Translations under genes and position numbers: made by a program | DNA from: CAVURS01 sp963834425 | GTDB lineage: Bacteria; Actinomycetota; Actinomycetes; Actinomycetales; CAVURS01 | Direction of reading: 5' to 3' | DNA: 64,000 bases | NCBI GenBank assembly: GCA_963834425.1 | Contig: CAWIBR010000010.1 | Span: 416,888 to 480,887, forward strand | In this document: positions 9,088-18,237 of the stretch, piece after piece | Position numbering within the stretch: the first letter of the stretch is position 1 | How the letters are laid out: every line of letters begins with the position of its first letter | The notes under the pieces: model-generated | What the model was told of the DNA's origin: nothing | The model's database searches: none | What the model saw: only the letters and a program-made list of their open reading frames with translations

Positions 9088-9602
9088 CGGACACCTCCGT
9101 TGAGAGTGGTTTCGGGCTCGCCGAGGCGGGCGCGCAGTGAGGCCAGGGCGCGGTGGCTCTGGCTCTTGACCGTCCCCACCGAGCAGCCCATCTGCTCGGC
9201 AATCTGGGCTTCGGTCAGGTCCTCGTAGAAGCGCAGCACCACGACGGCGCGCTGGCGGGGCGGCAGGGCGAGGAGATGCGGCCAGACCAGGGAGCGCTGC
9301 TCGACGGCGCCGTCCGGTCCGGCGCATGCGTGGTCCGGGAGCTCGGCGGTCGGCAGCTCGCCGTGCCAGCGACGACGCCACCAGGAGATGCTCGTCGTCA
9401 CCATGGTCCGGCGGACGTAGGCCTCGACCGCTCGGGTGTCGCGCAGGCGGGGCCAGGCCAGGTAGGTCTTCAGCAGCGCGGTCTGGAGCAGGTCCTCGCC
9501 GCGTTGCCGGTCACCGGTCAGCAGGTAGGCCGTGCCGAGCAGCGCCCGCGACCGGGCCGCGACGAAGTCGGTGAACTGCGCATCCCGCTGCTCACGGTCC
9601 AT
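9084..9602 (-). CDS. SigE-family ECF RNA polymerase sigma factor
   Basis: 172 residues, ATG start. Region 2: LGTAYLLTGDRQRGEDLLQTALLKTYLAW; the DNA-contacting stretch is RAVEAYVRRTMVTTSISWWRRRW. Region 4: LLALPPRQRAVVVLRFYEDLTEAQIAEQMGC with HTH recognition helix SVGTVKSQSHRALASLR. This matches the SigE/ECF group common in actinobacteria. The last codons overlap the downstream membrane protein start (ATGA). Upstream (9603-9694) there is only a short gap to the end of the DedA gene, which reads the same way, so the promoter could be internal to that region or shared. The trigger is unknown. Confidence 0.9.
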   Translation of the reverse strand: MDREQRDAQFTDFVAARSRALLGTAYLLTGDRQRGEDLLQTALLKTYLAWPRLRDTRAVEAYVRRTMVTTSISWWRRRWHGELPTAELPDHACAGPDGAVEQRSLVWPHLLALPPRQRAVVVLRFYEDLTEAQIAEQMGCSVGTVKSQSHRALASLRARLGEPETTLNGGVR

Positions 9603-9694
9603 CGATCGGCCCCCTGCCGGTCTCGCGACCGGAGGAGCCCGGTCACTCGATCAGACGCGCTGGCCCGGCCAGATGGTTGCGTCGGGGCCGCGGC

Positions 9695-10345
9695 TCACTC
9701 GGCGCTGGCCGCTCCGCGGTTCCGGGAGAACACGTGCAGCAAGGCCGGGAAGATCGAGACGAGGACGACGCCGATCAGGATCAGGTCCAGGTGGGGCTGG
9801 ATGTGTTCCTGGACAAACGTGATGTGCCCCAGCGAGTAGCCCAGGATCGTCACGCCGCAGGCCCAGACCGTGCCGCCGATGGCGCTGTAGACCAGATAGA
9901 GGCGGCGGTCCATCTTGCCCACCCCGGCGACCACGGTGATGAAGGTCCGCACGATGGGCACGAAGCGCGCCAGGATGATCGCGCGCGCGCCGTACCGCTC
10001 GAAGAAGGCATGCGCCCGGTCCACGTTCTTCTGGCTGAACAACCGCGATTCGGGCTTGGTGAAGATCGACGGGCCGGCCCGGCGGCCGATCTCGTAGCCG
10101 ACTGCGTTGCCGGCGACCGCGGCGAGGCTCAAGACGATGCAGACGACGGCCAGGGACTGCGGCACCAAGCCCTGGCTGACGAACAGCCCGACGCTGAAGA
10201 GCAGGGTGTCGCCCGGCAGGAAGAAGCCGATCAGCAAGCCGCACTCGGCGAAGATGATCGCCGCGCACACCCACAGCGCGGCGCTGCCCACATCGGTGAG
10301 CAGCTGGTTGGGGTCCAGCCAGGACGGACCGAGGGTGTGCAGCAC
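9695..10345 (-). CDS. DedA family membrane protein
   Basis: 216 residues, unbroken. Blocks: IIFAECGLLIGFFLPGDTLLFS, GNAVGYEIGRRAGPSIF, and ILARFVPIVRTFITVVAGVGKMD, the highly conserved DedA membrane-reentrant loop with the functional arginine (R in VRT), then a C-terminal helix. It is closer to the family consensus than the DedA protein at 7245. The GTG start at 10345 has a TAACCT box 6 nt upstream on its strand, giving a leaderless promoter that lies back to back with the promoter of the divergent gene at 10386; the whole divergent region is only 40 bp. Likely role: flippase-type handling of lipid carriers in the cytoplasmic membrane. Confidence 0.9.
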   Translation of the reverse strand: MLHTLGPSWLDPNQLLTDVGSAALWVCAAIIFAECGLLIGFFLPGDTLLFSVGLFVSQGLVPQSLAVVCIVLSLAAVAGNAVGYEIGRRAGPSIFTKPESRLFSQKNVDRAHAFFERYGARAIILARFVPIVRTFITVVAGVGKMDRRLYLVYSAIGGTVWACGVTILGYSLGHITFVQEHIQPHLDLILIGVVLVSIFPALLHVFSRNRGAASAE

Positions 10346-10385
10346 CCGACGAGGTTACGGGACCACGGTTGGCTAGGTTGGCGCC
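10346..10385. promoter_or_regulatory. Compact divergent leaderless promoters
   Basis: Leftward: TAACCT (complement of 10352-10357), 6 nt, GTG 10345. Rightward: TAGGTT (10374-10379), 6 nt, GTG 10386. Both genes appear to lack a 5' leader, and the entire 40-bp gap is promoter. Confidence 0.6.
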
Positions 10386-11165
10386 GTGCTCGGGCGTCCA
10401 CAGCATCTCCACGCGCTGGTCCAGGGGCGCGACCGGCTGCTGGCCGCGGCGCGCGTGGCTGGTCCACCCGTCGTCGTGCCGACCGCCCATCGCTGGACCG
10501 TGCGCGACCTGGTGGTGCACGTCGGCAACGTCCACGACTGGGCGGGCGCCGTCCTGCGGACCGGCGTGGAGCAGCCGCAGGTCTTCGACGCCGAGCCGGC
10601 TGGCATCGGCGGCTCCTTCGACGAGCTGCTCTTCTGGTACGCCGCTCGCGCGGGCGCGTTGCTCGACCTGCTCATGGGTGACGAGGTGCCGGACGACGCC
10701 GCGGTGTGGACTTTCGGGCCGCCCGGGACCGCGGCGTTCTGGCCGCGGCGGCAGGCCCACGAGGTGACCATCCACGCCCTGGACGTGGTCCTGGCCGGTG
10801 GCGAGCCGGTCGTGGATTCGCTCTTGTCGCTGGACCCCGTGATGAGTGCCGACGGCGTCGATGAGGTGCTGACCGTGATGATGCCTCGGGTCGCGAGCTT
10901 CGTGCCGCGGCCATCGCTGCCCGGGCGTCTGGCCATCCGGGCGACGGACTCCGCCGATGACTGGGTCCTGGCCCCCGATGGCCAGATCGACCCGGCCGCA
11001 ACGGTTTCCGACGCTGCTGCTTGCCTCTCGGGGCCCGCGACCGGGCTGTTTGCGCTGCTCTGGCGGCGGGCGACGCTGGCGGCCGACGGCGCCGAGCTCG
11101 GCGTGAGCGTCGATGGCGACCCGGCCGTCGTCGAGGCGCTCTTCGCCGCCCGGCTCACGCCGTGA
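10386..11165 (+). CDS. Maleylpyruvate isomerase-family (DinB-fold, mycothiol-type) protein
   Basis: 259 residues, GTG start (leaderless). The N-terminal ~150 residues match the DinB-like maleylpyruvate isomerase N-terminal domain: HRWTVRDLVVHVGNVHDW supplies the first His ligand and ARRQAHEVTIHALD-like residues (PRRQAHEVTIHALDV) the Glu and His of the metal site. The C-terminal ~90 residues form the small sterol-carrier-like domain common in this family, ending SGPATGLFALLWRRATL. Characterised members use mycothiol for isomerisation or act as thiol transferases; for this one the substrate is unknown. It ends 8 nt before the TrmH-like gene, so the two are probably cotranscribed. Confidence 0.85.
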   Translation: MLGRPQHLHALVQGRDRLLAAARVAGPPVVVPTAHRWTVRDLVVHVGNVHDWAGAVLRTGVEQPQVFDAEPAGIGGSFDELLFWYAARAGALLDLLMGDEVPDDAAVWTFGPPGTAAFWPRRQAHEVTIHALDVVLAGGEPVVDSLLSLDPVMSADGVDEVLTVMMPRVASFVPRPSLPGRLAIRATDSADDWVLAPDGQIDPAATVSDAAACLSGPATGLFALLWRRATLAADGAELGVSVDGDPAVVEALFAARLTP

Positions 11166-11172
11166 AGCCCCG

Positions 11173-11847
11173 ATGAGCGGCGACGGCCGCAAAGATGATC
11201 CCGAGGCCGTCGCCGCCGATGCCTTATCGGACGAGCCCGGGGATCTTCCCGGCGTCGGGCCCTGGGTCGGCGTCTGGCCGGAGGATGCGGCGTACGACCC
11301 GGAGCTGCTGGAGCACGGCGACCGGCGCAACGTCGTCGATCGCTATCGCTACTGGCGGCTCGAGGCGATCGTCGCCGACCTGGACACCCGCCGGCACCCG
11401 CTGCATGTGGCGATCGAGAACTGGGGCCATGACTTCAACATCGGCTCGGTGATCCGGACGGCCAACGCGTTCAACGTGGCCGAGGTGCACATCGTCGGCC
11501 GCCGCCGCTGGAACCGGCGGGGCGCGATGGTGACCGACCGCTACCTGCACGTGCGCCACCACGAGGACGTCGGGGCGCTGGCGGCCTGGGCGGCGCAGGC
11601 CGAGGTGCCCTTGATCGGCATCGACAACGTGCCGGGAGCGGTGCCGCTGGAGACCTTCGCGCTGCCCTCGCCCTGCTGCCTGGTCTTCGGCCAGGAGAGC
11701 AACGGCCTGTCACCGGCAGCCGTCGACGCCTGCGGTGCGGTCCTGGCCATCACCCAGTACGGCTCCACGCGCTCGATCAACGCCGGAGCCGCGGGCGCCA
11801 TCGCCATGCACGCCTGGGCCGTCCAACACGCCGACTTGTCCGACTGA
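11173..11847 (+). CDS. TrmH/SpoU-family RNA 2'-O-methyltransferase
   Basis: 224 residues from the ATG at 11173 (an upstream in-frame ATG at 11113 would overlap the preceding gene). SPOUT trefoil-knot motifs are clear: motif 1 NWGHDFNIGSVIRTANAF (Asn and Arg of the catalytic site), motif 2 CCLVFGQESNGLS, and motif 3 STRSINAGAAGAIAMHAW. An N-terminal ~60-residue extension is acidic and not conserved. The enzyme should methylate a ribose 2'-OH in tRNA or rRNA using SAM; which position is not predictable here. It follows the DinB-fold gene closely and converges on the acyltransferase gene. No frame break. Confidence 0.9.
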   Translation: MSGDGRKDDPEAVAADALSDEPGDLPGVGPWVGVWPEDAAYDPELLEHGDRRNVVDRYRYWRLEAIVADLDTRRHPLHVAIENWGHDFNIGSVIRTANAFNVAEVHIVGRRRWNRRGAMVTDRYLHVRHHEDVGALAAWAAQAEVPLIGIDNVPGAVPLETFALPSPCCLVFGQESNGLSPAAVDACGAVLAITQYGSTRSINAGAAGAIAMHAWAVQHADLSD

Positions 11848-11888
11848 GGGTTACCAAAGAGCGGCTGGAGAGTCTGACAAGCCGCGGG

Positions 11889-12878
11889 CTAGCGGTGCCA
11901 GATCTTGGTCGGGCGCTCGCTGCGGGGCGACTCGGTCGAGGCCCAGACCCGGCGCCACTGGGCCACGTCCGGGCCGGAGGTCGCCGGGGTCTGCCCGGCC
12001 GCCGAGCGCTGCTTGGACTCCCACCACGTGCTCGTGTCCTCGTCAGCCAGCTCGGCCACGGCGGCTTCGATCCGGGCGCCGAGCTCGCGCACGCCCTCAC
12101 CCTCCTGCTGGAACAGCGGCTCGCCGAACCGCACCGTGACCGCGGGTCGCCCGGGCACCGGCCAGCCGCGCCCTCGGGGCATGGCCGCGAACGAGCCGCG
12201 GATGCCGATCGGTACGACGGGGACGCCGTGCTGCGCGGCCAGGAACGCGGCCCCGAGGCGGAACGGCCGGGTCCAGCCGTCCGGTGAGCGGGTGCCCTCG
12301 GGGAAGACGACGACGTTCCACCCGTTGCTCAGCAGGTCACCCGGCGTCGACGACAGCGTGCCTCCACGCCGCTCGATCGGGAAGGTGTTGAAGACCAGGG
12401 CCGAGCCGGTCGCGCGCCACCAGGTGTCGAAGAAGTAGTCCGCGGCGGCGGCCACCGCCGTGCGCCGCCGCCAGTCGTCCGGCAGCGAGCACAGGATGAG
12501 CGGGGTGTCGAGGTGCGACGTGTGGTTGGCCACGAAGACGACCGACCGCGGACCCATCCGCTCGAGCAGGTCCTGACCGTGCACGATCGGCTGGATCTCG
12601 CTGCGCAGCAACGGTGCGAGGGCCAGGCGCTGCACGCCCTCGCGCACGATGTTGACGGCCGGCGTGCGCGCCCAGGCCGTCGGGAACGGCGGCTTGGGCT
12701 GGGTGATGACATACGGCTCGGCCGACCGCGGCACGAGTTGCCCACGGCCCCAACGGAACCCGCGCGATGCCATCCGGAGATCGGCCCGGGCCCCGCGCAT
12801 CAGGTCGCCGCCGAGCACATGCCGGGCGCTCGCCAGGACGGTGCCGCTGCGCGACGAGGACTTGGCCGATCGGCTCAT
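11889..12878 (-). CDS. PlsC-type 1-acyl-glycerol-phosphate acyltransferase
   Basis: 329 residues. The acyltransferase blocks are intact: block I NHTSHLDTP (HX4D), block III FPEGTRSPDGW, block IV VPIGIRGSF. The substrate is probably a lysophospholipid or a related alcohol, with acyl-CoA or acyl-ACP as donor. It is preceded by ~100 residues lacking obvious motifs, including PKPPFPTAWARTPAVNIVREG, and followed by a charged ~40-residue tail. The ATG overlaps the stop of the LarA-like gene (ATGA, 12875-12878), making it the last gene of a four-gene coupled operon (18026 to 11889). Membership of that operon, not just family, suggests it acts on a product of the reductase and dehydrogenase upstream. 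Confidence 0.85.
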   Translation of the reverse strand: MSRSAKSSSRSGTVLASARHVLGGDLMRGARADLRMASRGFRWGRGQLVPRSAEPYVITQPKPPFPTAWARTPAVNIVREGVQRLALAPLLRSEIQPIVHGQDLLERMGPRSVVFVANHTSHLDTPLILCSLPDDWRRRTAVAAAADYFFDTWWRATGSALVFNTFPIERRGGTLSSTPGDLLSNGWNVVVFPEGTRSPDGWTRPFRLGAAFLAAQHGVPVVPIGIRGSFAAMPRGRGWPVPGRPAVTVRFGEPLFQQEGEGVRELGARIEAAVAELADEDTSTWWESKQRSAAGQTPATSGPDVAQWRRVWASTESPRSERPTKIWHR

Positions 12879-14455
12879 CGCACGTCCGCGATCATGTGCG
12901 GTGGGTTGTGCAGATAGGTGATCGACGGCGACCGGCCGACCGTGTGCGACACCATCTCGAGCGCGTCGTTGAGCGACGAGGCAGCGCGGAAACCGAGGCG
13001 CTCCACGGTCTTTCGGTCCGCGCCGACCCAGACGACGTCGTCGACGTGGTCCATGGCGTGGGCCGCCCAGTACCACATGTAGAACGGGTGGACGCCGTGG
13101 TAGGCGTGCGAGGTCCGGTAGAGGTGCACGTACCACGGATCCGTGGCGTACTGCGTCTCGAACTTCGCCTCGATGGTCGCCGGGTCGGTCGACTCCGCGA
13201 GCACCTCCTCGAAGAAGTCGACGTAGCTCGGGTGGTGCAGCTGGTGGAAGTCCGGCGGGACCGGGTGATAGAGGATCACGGCCCCACCGCGGCGTACGAC
13301 GGGCTGCCCGCGGTAGGAGTTGAAGTAGTAGCCCAGCCCGGTGCAGGTGGCCAGGATCGGGTTCATGATCGAGTTGACGTTGTAGGGCCCGAGGTAGGGC
13401 ACACCCAGGACGAGCACGTCGGACTGGCCCTGCACCTCGACCAGCTGCTGCCGGTGCACCGCCGCGATGGTCTTCTCGTGCACGGCCTCGACCTCACCCG
13501 CGACGACGCCGGTCAGACCGTACGGCGCGCGGATGTTCTGGAAGACGTTGTGCCGCAACCGCTTCGGCGACGCGGCCAACGCCCGGCGGGCGGCCAGCAT
13601 CGAGGCCTGGTCCTTGATCGACCACTCCCACTCGCGCTTCATCAGGAACTGGTACGGCGAGGGGAAGACGTTGTTGTTGACCGTCGTCTCGATCTGGAAG
13701 ATCTTGACGTGCTCGCCCAGCAGCCGGCCCATCCGCCAGGCCGAGTGGTGCAGGTGGCTCTTGGTGTGGTCCATGAACGAGTGCGAGGCGACCATGGTCT
13801 TGGTGTTGTGGTGATGCTTCAGCGACTTGTACGACGCGAGCCCGATCGCCGCCGACTTGTGGCCGCCGTCCATCGCGACCAGGTTGACGTTGACGTAGAC
13901 CAGCAGGTCGGACTCGGCCGCCCGCTTGGAGATCTCGACGTCCTCGCCGCGATCGGTCAGGCCGATGTGGGTGAGGTTGTCGGGGTCCTCGGCGTCGAAG
14001 TTGTAGAGCGCACCCTGCGGGAAGAACGACCGGAAGACCCGCTCGCCGACGATGTGCTTGAGCTCGTCGGCGGTCAGCCGGCGGTGCAGCGCGTTGGCCG
14101 AGATCAGCTCGACGTCGTCGACGCCGGCCTCGGCCGCCATCACCAGCACGGCCTCGATGATCCGCTGCCGGATGTCGGGGGCAGCCATCTGCGGCAACGG
14201 GATCGAGATGTCGTCGAAGGCGATGGTCAGCTTCATCCCGGAGCGCAGCAGCGCCGGCAGCGGCTCGCTGTCGACCGGCTCCAACAGGGCGTCGCGGATC
14301 GCTCCGTCGACGTCGCGGATCGCCGGCAGGGCCTCCGACGGGTAGACCACCCGCGTGCCCCGCGGGAACGTCTCCAGGCGGAACCCTTCACCCTCGTGGA
14401 CGACCAGCGGTGGGGTGCGGTCGTCCACCTCCAGCACGAAACCCGGGCGGCTCAC
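12875..14455 (-). CDS. LarA-like (DUF2088, lactate racemase N-terminal domain) protein
   Basis: 526 residues; GTG 14455 follows GAGGAG. Matches to the LarA fold: FDDISIPLP at the position of the LarA DHTRPVP loop, NALHRRLTADEL with the histidine that in LarA lies near H108, DGGHKSAAIGLASYKSLKHHH with the Lys that in LarA is pincer-carrying K184, and VASHSFMDH near H200. LarA uses a nickel-pincer nucleotide to racemise lactate; relatives act on other 2-hydroxyacids. This protein is about 100 residues longer than LarA, with an unusual aromatic C-terminal region (HPFYMWYWAAHAMDHVDDV). No larB/C/E cofactor genes are in the window. The substrate is unknown; hydroxyacyl or sugar-like intermediates are guesses. 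Confidence 0.75.
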   Translation of the reverse strand: MSRPGFVLEVDDRTPPLVVHEGEGFRLETFPRGTRVVYPSEALPAIRDVDGAIRDALLEPVDSEPLPALLRSGMKLTIAFDDISIPLPQMAAPDIRQRIIEAVLVMAAEAGVDDVELISANALHRRLTADELKHIVGERVFRSFFPQGALYNFDAEDPDNLTHIGLTDRGEDVEISKRAAESDLLVYVNVNLVAMDGGHKSAAIGLASYKSLKHHHNTKTMVASHSFMDHTKSHLHHSAWRMGRLLGEHVKIFQIETTVNNNVFPSPYQFLMKREWEWSIKDQASMLAARRALAASPKRLRHNVFQNIRAPYGLTGVVAGEVEAVHEKTIAAVHRQQLVEVQGQSDVLVLGVPYLGPYNVNSIMNPILATCTGLGYYFNSYRGQPVVRRGGAVILYHPVPPDFHQLHHPSYVDFFEEVLAESTDPATIEAKFETQYATDPWYVHLYRTSHAYHGVHPFYMWYWAAHAMDHVDDVVWVGADRKTVERLGFRAASSLNDALEMVSHTVGRSPSITYLHNPPHMIADVR

Positions 14456-14477
14456 GTCGTGCTCCTCTTCCGTCGGG

Positions 14478-15683
14478 TCATGATGTGGACCGTACGTCGA
14501 AACACACCTTGACGGTGCCCAGCCGTCCAGCCGACTGGGCGTGATCGAGGGCCTCGCGCCAGCGGTGCAGCGGGTAGCGGCCGCCGACGACGCCGTCGAG
14601 CGGCGCCTCACCGGCCAGGCGCAGGGCAGTGTCGAAGTCGTCGCCGCGGGCGGCGTAGGTGCCGGCCACCTCGAGCTCGCGGAACCACGCCGGCGACAGG
14701 TCGGCTCCGGCGGCCGGCATGCCGGACAGGACCACCCGGCCGCCGGCCCGGGTCGAGCGCAGCGCGAGGTCGAGCGAGCCGACCGAGCCCACGGCGTCGA
14801 TGGCGACGTCGACCCCGCCGAGCAGCAGCTCGCCGGCCGAGCGGGTGATCGGGCCGGGCAGTCCAGCGGTGGCCGGCTTCAATGCGCGGGTCGAGCGGCG
14901 GACCGAGCGCAACGCCTCGTCCGGCAGCGCGACGTCGGTGGCACCGAACAGCCGGGCGAGCTCGCGCTGCCGGGAGTGCTTGGCCACCACCGTGATCCGT
15001 CCGGCCGGGGTGAGCTCGCGCAGCGCGAGCGTGGCGAAGAGTCCGACCGCTCCGGCGCCCGAGACGAGCACGTGCCCACCCGCGGGCACCTCGGCCCGAC
15101 GAGCCAGCTGTACGGCGCAGGCGAGGGGCTCGACCAGGACGGCCCGCTCGTCGGGCAGGGAGTCCGGCACCGGGTGCAGCTGCGAGCGATGGGCCATCAT
15201 CTCCTCGCCCCAGCCGCCGCCGGTGTCCGAGCAGAAGCCGGTCTGCAGACCCGGGGCGACGTGGCCGACGGTGATCCGGTCGCACAGGTTGGTCCGGCCG
15301 TCCGCGCACTGGTCGCAGGGCGTCAATCCCCTTGCGGCACAGGCCAATACCGGTTCCAGGACGACGCGCGTCCCCTTGGGCAGGTCGACGCAGTCGTCGA
15401 GCAGGGTGCCGACCATCTCATGCCCCGGCACGTAGGGCATCGAGGCCAGCGCCGCGAAGTAGAGCGACGTGGAGCCGGTGATCACGCCGAGGTCGGAGCC
15501 GCAGATGCCGGCCAGCGACGGCCGGACCCGGGCCCAGCCGGTGTGCCGGATCCGCGGCTCGTCCCGCGTGACCAGCCGCACCGGAGCCATCGGCCCGACG
15601 AGCAGTCCGGGCAGGTGCCCGCCCAGAGCCCGGGCCGCGCTGTAACGCGCCGCCGACCGGTACACCTCCAGAGCCAGCATCAT
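14478..15683 (-). CDS. Zinc-dependent alcohol dehydrogenase (MDR family)
   Basis: 401 residues. Catalytic-domain motifs: AGICGSDLGVI with the first Cys ligand, MPYVPGHEMVG with the His-Glu pair, and a structural zinc set in GLTPCDQCADGRTNLCD. The Rossmann loop is VLVSGAGAVGLFATLAL. The C-terminal HWREALDHAQSAGRLGTVKV-like segment is typical of MDR enzymes. Its ATG overlaps the stop of the upstream reductase/HAD gene (ATGA, 15680-15683) and it ends 22 nt before the LarA-like gene. It could oxidise or reduce the alcohol or aldehyde formed by the acyl reductase encoded just upstream; the direction cannot be told. No frame break. Confidence 0.85.
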   Translation of the reverse strand: MMLALEVYRSAARYSAARALGGHLPGLLVGPMAPVRLVTRDEPRIRHTGWARVRPSLAGICGSDLGVITGSTSLYFAALASMPYVPGHEMVGTLLDDCVDLPKGTRVVLEPVLACAARGLTPCDQCADGRTNLCDRITVGHVAPGLQTGFCSDTGGGWGEEMMAHRSQLHPVPDSLPDERAVLVEPLACAVQLARRAEVPAGGHVLVSGAGAVGLFATLALRELTPAGRITVVAKHSRQRELARLFGATDVALPDEALRSVRRSTRALKPATAGLPGPITRSAGELLLGGVDVAIDAVGSVGSLDLALRSTRAGGRVVLSGMPAAGADLSPAWFRELEVAGTYAARGDDFDTALRLAGEAPLDGVVGGRYPLHRWREALDHAQSAGRLGTVKVCFDVRSTS

Positions 15684-18026
15684 CGCCCGCTCACCGCCGC
15701 CCGGCCACGGGTCGGCAGGTCGGTCCGCGAGGCCGACTCCGGCGTGCGCCACAGCTCGACCGGCCAGCGCATCTTGCGGGCCTCGCGCCACAGCGGCACG
15801 TCCGGCGAGATGGCCGTGGGCAGGCCGACCGCGCGCAGCATCGGCAGGTCGGAGTAGCTGTCGGCGTAGGCATAGGACCGGGCCAGGTCGTAGCCGCCGA
15901 GCGCGGCGTACCGGCGCAGCCAGGCCGAGCGCGACTCCCCCACCAGGGGAGGGGCGGCCAGGAAGCCGGAGGCCAGACCGCGGGCGTCGACCGCCAGGTC
16001 GGCCGCGACGATCTCGTCGAAGAGCGGCGCCAGCGGCCGGGTGATCGGCCGGATCGCGCCGGTCAGCAACAACGTCCGATGTCCGGCCTCGCGGTGCTCG
16101 CGGACCCGCCGCAACGCCGCGGCGCTGACCCGCTCCAGCACGTGCGGCGTCAGCACCTCGTCGGCCAGCCGGTTGAGCTCCTCGACCTCGGCCCCCTTGT
16201 ACCGCCGATAGACAGCACGCAACAGGCCACCGCGATCGCGGCGCTCGGCCTGGATGTACGACGGCATCCGGCGCAGCAGCTTGGCGATCTCGCGCGCCCG
16301 CTCGGTCGAGCCCAGCTCCGGCAGCCGCATCCACAGGTAGGTCTCGACGATGTTGCTGCTCATCAGGGTGCCGTCGAGGTCGAAGACCGCCAGCACGCCC
16401 TCGGACTCCGCTGAGCCCGGCGAACCCTCGATCCGGCGGCGGGTCGGTCCGGCGGATGCGTTGCGGCGCTTGCGGATCACGTCGTACTTGCGGATCGGCT
16501 CGGTCACCGACGGGAAGTGCACGTCGCGCAGGTAGTAGGTCCAGGTGAACTCGGCCGTGTCGAACCGGAAGATCTCCTGGTCCTCCGGCTCCAGGGTCCG
16601 GAACAGCGCGATGGTGTTGTCGTCCATGAACTGCAGCTCGGCCGCGGCGTACGCGCGGTAAAGGTCGAGGTAGCGACGCAGGAAGTCGAGCCGGCGCTTC
16701 TGCCGGTCCAGGTCGCGAGCCAGGTCGCGCACCCGGTCGCTGCGGGGCGCCAGCCCGAGGGCCCGGTCGGCGACCCGATGGGCCCGTTCGCCTTGCACGA
16801 GAAGGCGTTCCACCTTGTCGGCGCCCGGGAAGCGCCAGTTGGGCAGCCGCACCGCGCCGCGCTCGTCCATGTCGAACGGGTGCCGGTCGAAGTAGTCGGT
16901 GATCAGCTCGTAGAGCAGCCGGAAGGCCAGCGGGTTCCGCGCGCCCGACGACACGTGGTAGTAGTCGACGACGCCCGGCTCCGGCTCGGTCGTCATCACG
17001 CCGATGATCGCGCCCACGACGTGGTCGACCGGCACGATGTCGACCACCGAGTCCGGCGCGGCCGGGAACTCCGGCAGCTCACCGCGGCCGAAGGCCAGGA
17101 TCAGCGGCTCGGCCATCTTGAAGCCTTCGATCCACCCCGGGTACGGCGTGCGCAGGGCCGACTCGATGATGCTCGGCCGGACGATGCTGACCGGCTTGGC
17201 TGCGCCTTGAGACCCACTGGTCAGGCCCTGGGCGTGCTCCTCGACGACCCGCTCGCCCATCGACTTGGTGAAGGTATAGACGTCGGTCCAGCCCAGGGTT
17301 CGGGCGCGCTCGCGGCCGGCGAGCTTCTGCTGGTCACTGACCCAGGTCTTGCGCCGGGCCTCCGCCTCGTTGGCAGCGGTCAGCGGCCCGGCCCGGCCGT
17401 GGTCCCGCTCGGCCTGCTGGCTGAACTTCTCCAGGACCTTCGGCGAGCGCGAGGCGTCCTCGACCCGCTCGGCCAATTCGGCGTCCAGCGCCGGCCTCGG
17501 TGCGCCAGTCGACGGTGTGGTCGAGCGAGCCCTCGGGCACCGGTCCGCGCCGGCGCCCCCCGACGTACGCCGTGGAGATGTGCACGTAGTGGATCGGCGC
17601 CGCACCGCGCTCGGCCCGCCGGTCGTCGACGGCCTGGATCCGCTCGAGCAGGGCCCGCACGCCCAGGACGTTGGTGTCGAAGGCCTCGTTGATCGGCGGG
17701 TCGAACGACACGTCGCCGGCGCAGTGCACGACCAGGTCGACGTCCGGCAGCTCGGGCAGCGCGGTCAGGTCGCCCTCGAGGATCTCCAGCCGCTCCAGCA
17801 GCGCGTCCACGCCGCCGGCCGCCTCGGCGCTCTCGCTGAAGATCGGCTTGGCCAGCAGGGCCGAGATCCGGTCGCGGCCGGGCTGGCCGGCCTTGGGCCG
17901 CACCAGCACGACGGGGGTGATCCCCGGCACGTCGTGCAGCAGCCGGTGGAGCAGGGCCTCGCCGACGAAGCCGGTGACGCCCGTGATGAGCACCCGGCGG
18001 CCGTCGAGCCGCTCGGCTAGTCGCAC
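15680..18026 (-). CDS. Fatty acyl-CoA reductase-like (SDR) / HAD-IB phosphatase fusion; one frame shift
   Basis: About 782 residues after removing an extra base near 17491. N-terminal half: extended SDR with RVLITGVTGFVGEALL (NAD(P) site), YVHISTAYVGG, and YTFTKSMGERVVEEH (YxxxK catalytic pair), as in fatty acyl-CoA reductases. C-terminal ~230 residues: HAD subfamily IB, with FDLDGTLMSSNIVETYL (nucleophile Asp) and ADSYSDLPMLRAVGLP (motif IV). Similar fusions are common in actinobacteria, annotated HAD-IB/SDR. GTG 18026 follows GGAGG. First gene of the coupled operon with ADH, LarA-like and PlsC. Inference: reduction of an acyl thioester plus phosphate removal in synthesis of an unusual lipid. 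Confidence 0.8.
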
Positions 18027-18081
18027 CCGTCCTCCAGCCCCGCCGTACCTCGATCCGCGCCTGTCTCGCCGTCATCTCGCC

Positions 18082-18109
18082 GGGCCCGTAACCGTCTCGT
18101 CACGGGCCC
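18082..18109 (-). terminator. Inverted repeat between NagD-like gene and the acyl-reductase operon
   Basis: GGGCCCGT (18082-18089) and ACGGGCCC (18102-18109) form a perfect 8-bp stem with a 12-nt loop in the 211-bp gap (18027-18237). It lacks a T-run, so it may be a weak terminator of the phosphatase gene or an operator of the downstream operon. Nothing else was recognised in the gap. Confidence 0.35.
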
Positions 18110-18237
18110 ACGGCATCCAACCACCTCCCGGCGCCCACCCGCTCCCGCACCCTTCCGGTCGCCTCAGCGGGCCGACGCGGTCCGACCGCCTCCCGCGCCC
18201 AGCCCGCTTCGGCCCGCCAGTCGGCGGCCGGCCGCGG

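Noticed and set aside
12767..14512. Long rightward frame over the LarA-like gene
   Set aside because: Low-complexity Val/Asp/Arg sequence with no motifs; the leftward frame has LarA-type motifs and a ribosome site.
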